From Bacilli bacterium (GTDB taxonomy: Bacteria > Bacillota_I > Bacilli_A > RF39 > UBA660): 64,000 bases of DNA. The stretch lies in NCBI GenBank assembly GCA_017450205.1, contig JAFSVF010000017.1, positions 33,902-97,901 on the forward strand, written 5' to 3'. The notes under the pieces are model-generated. The model searched no databases, was not told the DNA's origin, and was given only the letters and a program-made list of their open reading frames with translations. This document shows, one piece after another, positions 61,169 to 64,000 of the stretch. Position numbers and translations under genes: made by a program. Within the stretch, counting starts at the first letter, position 1, and each line of letters starts with the position of its first letter.

Positions 61169-61690
61169 ATGGAAATAATAATTGATTTTACAGCACTAGT
61201 TTTATTATATATATTTAAATTTTTTAAGAAATGGAAATCTCAAGGTAAAGACAAATTAATTGTAAATACATTAATATACATTTATATATCATTTGTATTG
61301 TTTTTTACAATTATGCCAATTATAACTTCTTTACCTTTTATATTTGATCATCCTTATGTACCAATGAATTTTAATGCATTTGATGATGTTTTCAATAGTA
61401 GAGGAGATTTTATAAGACAAGTTGTATTAAATGTAATAATGATGATACCATTTGGTTTCTTATTACCAATAACTAATAATAAAGTAAATTTTAAAAAGAT
61501 AATTTTATATACATTTTTATTTAGTTTAGGAATAGAGTTATTACAACCACTAATCAATGGAGTTAGATCAGCTGATGTAACTGATTTAATTACTAATACA
61601 TTAGGTGGAGTTATTGGCTATATATTTTATTTATTATTTAAACGTATAATTACAAAAATAATAAATAATAATCAATCTAATTGTTATTAA
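61169..61690 (+). CDS. VanZ-like membrane protein
   Basis: A 173-residue protein with four to five helices and the VanZ marks: FTIMPI in the first helix, MNFNAFDD, VVLNVIMMIPFGFLLP, GIELLQPLINGVRSADVTDLITNTLGG. VanZ relatives give low-level teicoplanin resistance or have unknown wall roles. AAGGAG precedes ATG. Last tight member of the four-gene operon from 59281. Confidence 0.9.
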   Translation: MEIIIDFTALVLLYIFKFFKKWKSQGKDKLIVNTLIYIYISFVLFFTIMPIITSLPFIFDHPYVPMNFNAFDDVFNSRGDFIRQVVLNVIMMIPFGFLLPITNNKVNFKKIILYTFLFSLGIELLQPLINGVRSADVTDLITNTLGGVIGYIFYLLFKRIITKIINNNQSNCY

Positions 61691-61765
61691 AGAAGTAAAT
61701 ATTATAGTTTTTCTTGAAATAAACTATAAATTGATATAAAATAATTATCTATATGGAGGACTATT

Positions 61766-62035
61766 ATGAATAGTAATGTTACAAGATTAGAAATAAGACA
61801 TAGAATTTTAAGTCAAACAAAACCATTTTGTCTTGTTGATTTAAATAATAGAATAAATAAAAATAATGATGCTGATAAAGGTTTAATTATTGATGAGTTG
61901 GATCAATTATACGATGCTGGATTGATAGAATACGATAAAGTTGTATCGGAAGATAAAGGATTTAGTGGGTATGCTTTTCAAGTTGTTAATGAAAGCAATA
62001 ATATAAAAAAATTGACTAAAACAAGAAATAAATAA
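61766..62035 (+). CDS. Small winged-helix-like protein
   Basis: An 89-residue protein whose helix pattern (EIRHRILSQTKPFCLVDLNN, then LIIDELDQLYDAGLIEYDKV) resembles a winged helix-turn-helix, followed by a strand pair and a basic tail (KKLTKTRNK). It may be a DNA-binding regulator of the cassette. GGAGGA precedes the ATG. Confidence 0.55.
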   Translation: MNSNVTRLEIRHRILSQTKPFCLVDLNNRINKNNDADKGLIIDELDQLYDAGLIEYDKVVSEDKGFSGYAFQVVNESNNIKKLTKTRNK

Positions 62036-62060
62036 GTATTACTTTTATGAGTTATTTTTA

Positions 62061-62087
62061 TGATATGATTTTTCATATCATTTTTTT
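62061..62087 (+). terminator. Intrinsic terminator
   Basis: TGATATGA (62061-62068) pairs with TCATATCA (62073-62080) around TTTT, then seven T. Confidence 0.9.
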
Positions 62088-62131
62088 ATGTCACAATCGT
62101 GGTTGAAATATGGTGGTTTGTGGTTGTATTT

Positions 62132-64000
<1,869 letters not shown>

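Overview
The window is strongly AT-rich chromosomal DNA, densely packed in short operons with strong Shine-Dalgarno sites and many U-tract hairpin terminators. Gene order and content (truA-rplM-rpsI, tilS-ftsH, parA-parB-mscS-DUF951, uvrB, murB, LCP and sortase-type surface proteins) point to a low-GC Firmicute or Mollicutes-related bacterium, most likely an uncultured gut or rumen lineage such as RF39-like Bacilli. Trp is encoded by TGG throughout, so the code is standard, but UGA almost never serves as a stop. The lineage is an inference; no 16S gene is present.

Layout. 1-5.9 kb: end of an unknown gene, two decayed ECF-transporter ATPases, truA, an L13 leader with rplM-rpsI, a nucleotidyltransferase, a histidine-phosphatase relative and murB. 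5.9-6.6 kb: a large structured non-coding RNA (RNA A). 6.7-20.3 kb: a cell-wall-anchored surface protein, tilS-ftsH, parAB-mscS-DUF951-abgT, three exported thioredoxin-fold proteins, a minus-strand small RNA and several single-pass membrane proteins. 20.3-27.2 kb: LCP-PASTA protein, a fourth thioredoxin-like protein, DHH phosphodiesterase, membrane proteins and a glycosyltransferase. 27.2-27.7 kb: a second large RNA (RNA B, minus). 27.8-37.1 kb: membrane proteins, an Sm-like protein, uvrB and a CBS-type inorganic pyrophosphatase. 37.2-37.7 kb: a third large RNA (RNA C). 37.8-50.4 kb: SDR, an alpha-CTD-like protein, a very acidic Pro/Val/Glu-rich protein, a divergent sigma-like protein, a MraZ-like regulator, dCMP deaminase, CPBP protease, LysR with a divergent zinc-protein pair, tlyA and rsuA.

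50.5-56.9 kb is the most system-like block: one promoter drives seven tightly packed genes, namely a B12-binding radical SAM enzyme, a CoaE-like kinase fused to a radical SAM/SPASM domain, a SAM-binding enzyme, a small protein with three tandem 18-residue Glu-Ser-Arg/Tyr repeats followed by a coiled coil, a cyanophycin-synthetase/GshF-type ATP-grasp ligase, a SAM methyltransferase and an unknown protein. It looks like an undescribed peptide- or protein-modification cluster with a multi-core substrate.

57-64 kb is accessory DNA: an orphan gene flanked by two copies of a ~100 nt structured element, then a five-gene cassette (ATPase, HD, HAD, VanZ, small wHTH-like) bracketed by two inverted ~200 nt structured RNAs. 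The right one begins inside the last codons of a large serine recombinase gene that runs off the window. Both repeat families keep base pairing while the stem sequences change, which supports real RNA structure.
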